In this document: piece by piece, positions 63,641-64,000 of the stretch
Numbering within the stretch: position 1 is the first letter of the stretch
Layout: every line of letters starts with the position of its first letter
Assembly (NCBI GenBank): GCA_003417655.1
Contig: QVMW01000015.1
Location: forward strand, 1 to 64,000
Length of the DNA stretch: 64,000 nt
Source: Rhodobacteraceae bacterium 63075
GTDB taxonomy: Bacteria; Pseudomonadota; Alphaproteobacteria; Rhodobacterales; Rhodobacteraceae
Reading direction: 5' to 3'
The notes under the pieces: generated by a model
The model's input: only the letters and a program-made list of their open reading frames with translations
Databases searched by the model: none
What the model was told of the DNA's origin: nothing
Translations under genes and position numbers: made by a program

Positions 63641-63994
63641 TCAGATGTCGTCGCGCGCCTGTGGCGGCCGAAGCAGGGATTGCACCGTGTAGACGAGGAT
63701 CGCCGCGCCGACAGCGCCGAGCACTGCGACCCCGAGCATCACGATCACGTCGATGGGCCCGCCGATATCTGTGAGGCTCGAATGGGTGATCCACATCAGG
63801 AACCAGACTGCTAGGACCGCGCCGAAGGGCATGGCGAGCTGGGCGGTGAGAAATTTCCGCCAGCTCACCGCGCGGTCGCGGATGAGCACGTAGATATAGG
63901 CCAGCGTGACGAGCACGGCGGCGACGACGAGGGTCCAGAAGAGGCCACGTCCGAAGATTTCCTCGAAGACGGCGATCAGGGTGCTGAGTGTCAT
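63641..63994 (-). CDS. small membrane protein, DUF5368-like
   Basis: A 117-residue protein with three membrane segments (FWTLVVAAVLVTLAYIYVLI, LAMPFGAVLAVWFLMWI, VMLGVAVLGAVGAAILVYTV). The N-terminus TLIAVFEEIFGRGLFW resembles small Rhodobacterales proteins placed in DUF5368; I am not certain. The function is unknown. It is convergent with soxB, and its start is near the window edge. Confidence 0.65.
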   Translation of the reverse strand: MTLSTLIAVFEEIFGRGLFWTLVVAAVLVTLAYIYVLIRDRAVSWRKFLTAQLAMPFGAVLAVWFLMWITHSSLTDIGGPIDVIVMLGVAVLGAVGAAILVYTVQSLLRPPQARDDI

Positions 63995-64000
63995 TTCCTT

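Overview
The window is GC-rich, gene-dense DNA from an alphaproteobacterium, most likely a Rhodobacterales (Roseobacter/Paracoccaceae) species. The grounds are a dcw cluster ending in an FtsZ with the CTP-like end [13 protein letters not shown], two DUF2484 proteins, the aerobic cobaltochelatase pair CobS/CobT, a Paracoccus-type sox cluster and several small Rhodobacterales-type families (DUF4177-like, DUF1223, DUF5368-like). These are recognised from the protein sequences by eye; no search was run. I saw no tRNA, rRNA, CRISPR array, prophage or intact insertion sequence.

Layout. 1-2.4 kb: a rhomboid-fold protein that lacks its catalytic residues, trpS, and a 5'-truncated glutaminase remnant. 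2.5-8.3 kb: one large autotransporter with about 11 Ig-like repeats and a C-terminal beta-barrel. 8.4-24.4 kb: cell wall, division and envelope genes (ftsW-murG-murC, three small membrane proteins, murB-ddl-ftsQ-ftsA, an antisense acidic protein, ftsZ, terminator, lpxC, bamD, recN). 24.5-34.3 kb: a D-lactate dehydrogenase-like flavoprotein, a CLC channel, a secreted unknown, DUF427, an M24B aminopeptidase, cobT and cobS. 34.4-36.4 kb: an ECF sigma factor, RskA-type anti-sigma and a FAS1 protein, the arrangement known from mycobacterial SigK. 36.4-48.6 kb: exported MsrB, a J-domain protein, BolA, a DUF4177-like protein, a thioesterase, gatB, an unknown protein, a lytic transglycosylase, pepN (with an in-frame tandem insertion) and glcB. 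48.7-54.6 kb: a minus-strand run of pcaB, pcaD, an EEP-family enzyme, a PLP dehydratase, an alpha/beta hydrolase and a HAD dehalogenase. 54.8-56.1 kb: FKBP isomerase and DUF1223. 56.1-63.6 kb: the sox cluster, with YeeE/YedE-soxR-soxS leftward and soxVWXYZ-A-B rightward.

How the genes work together. The dcw block makes lipid II precursors and the early divisome. The sox block encodes periplasmic thiosulfate oxidation (SoxXA, SoxYZ, SoxB), thiol supply (SoxV, SoxW, SoxS), likely thiosulfate/sulfur uptake (YeeE/YedE) and a two-cysteine ArsR regulator. A palindrome lies within overlapping divergent promoters between soxS and soxV. soxCD do not follow soxB.

The least explained material is intergenic. 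A motif with consensus GGGATATTTnnnGCAAGAA lies 15-19 nt from the stop codons of four leftward genes. In two places it is joined to a large stem whose arms differ between copies while a 16-nt C-rich loop is identical. A related two-hairpin module flanks cobT on both sides.
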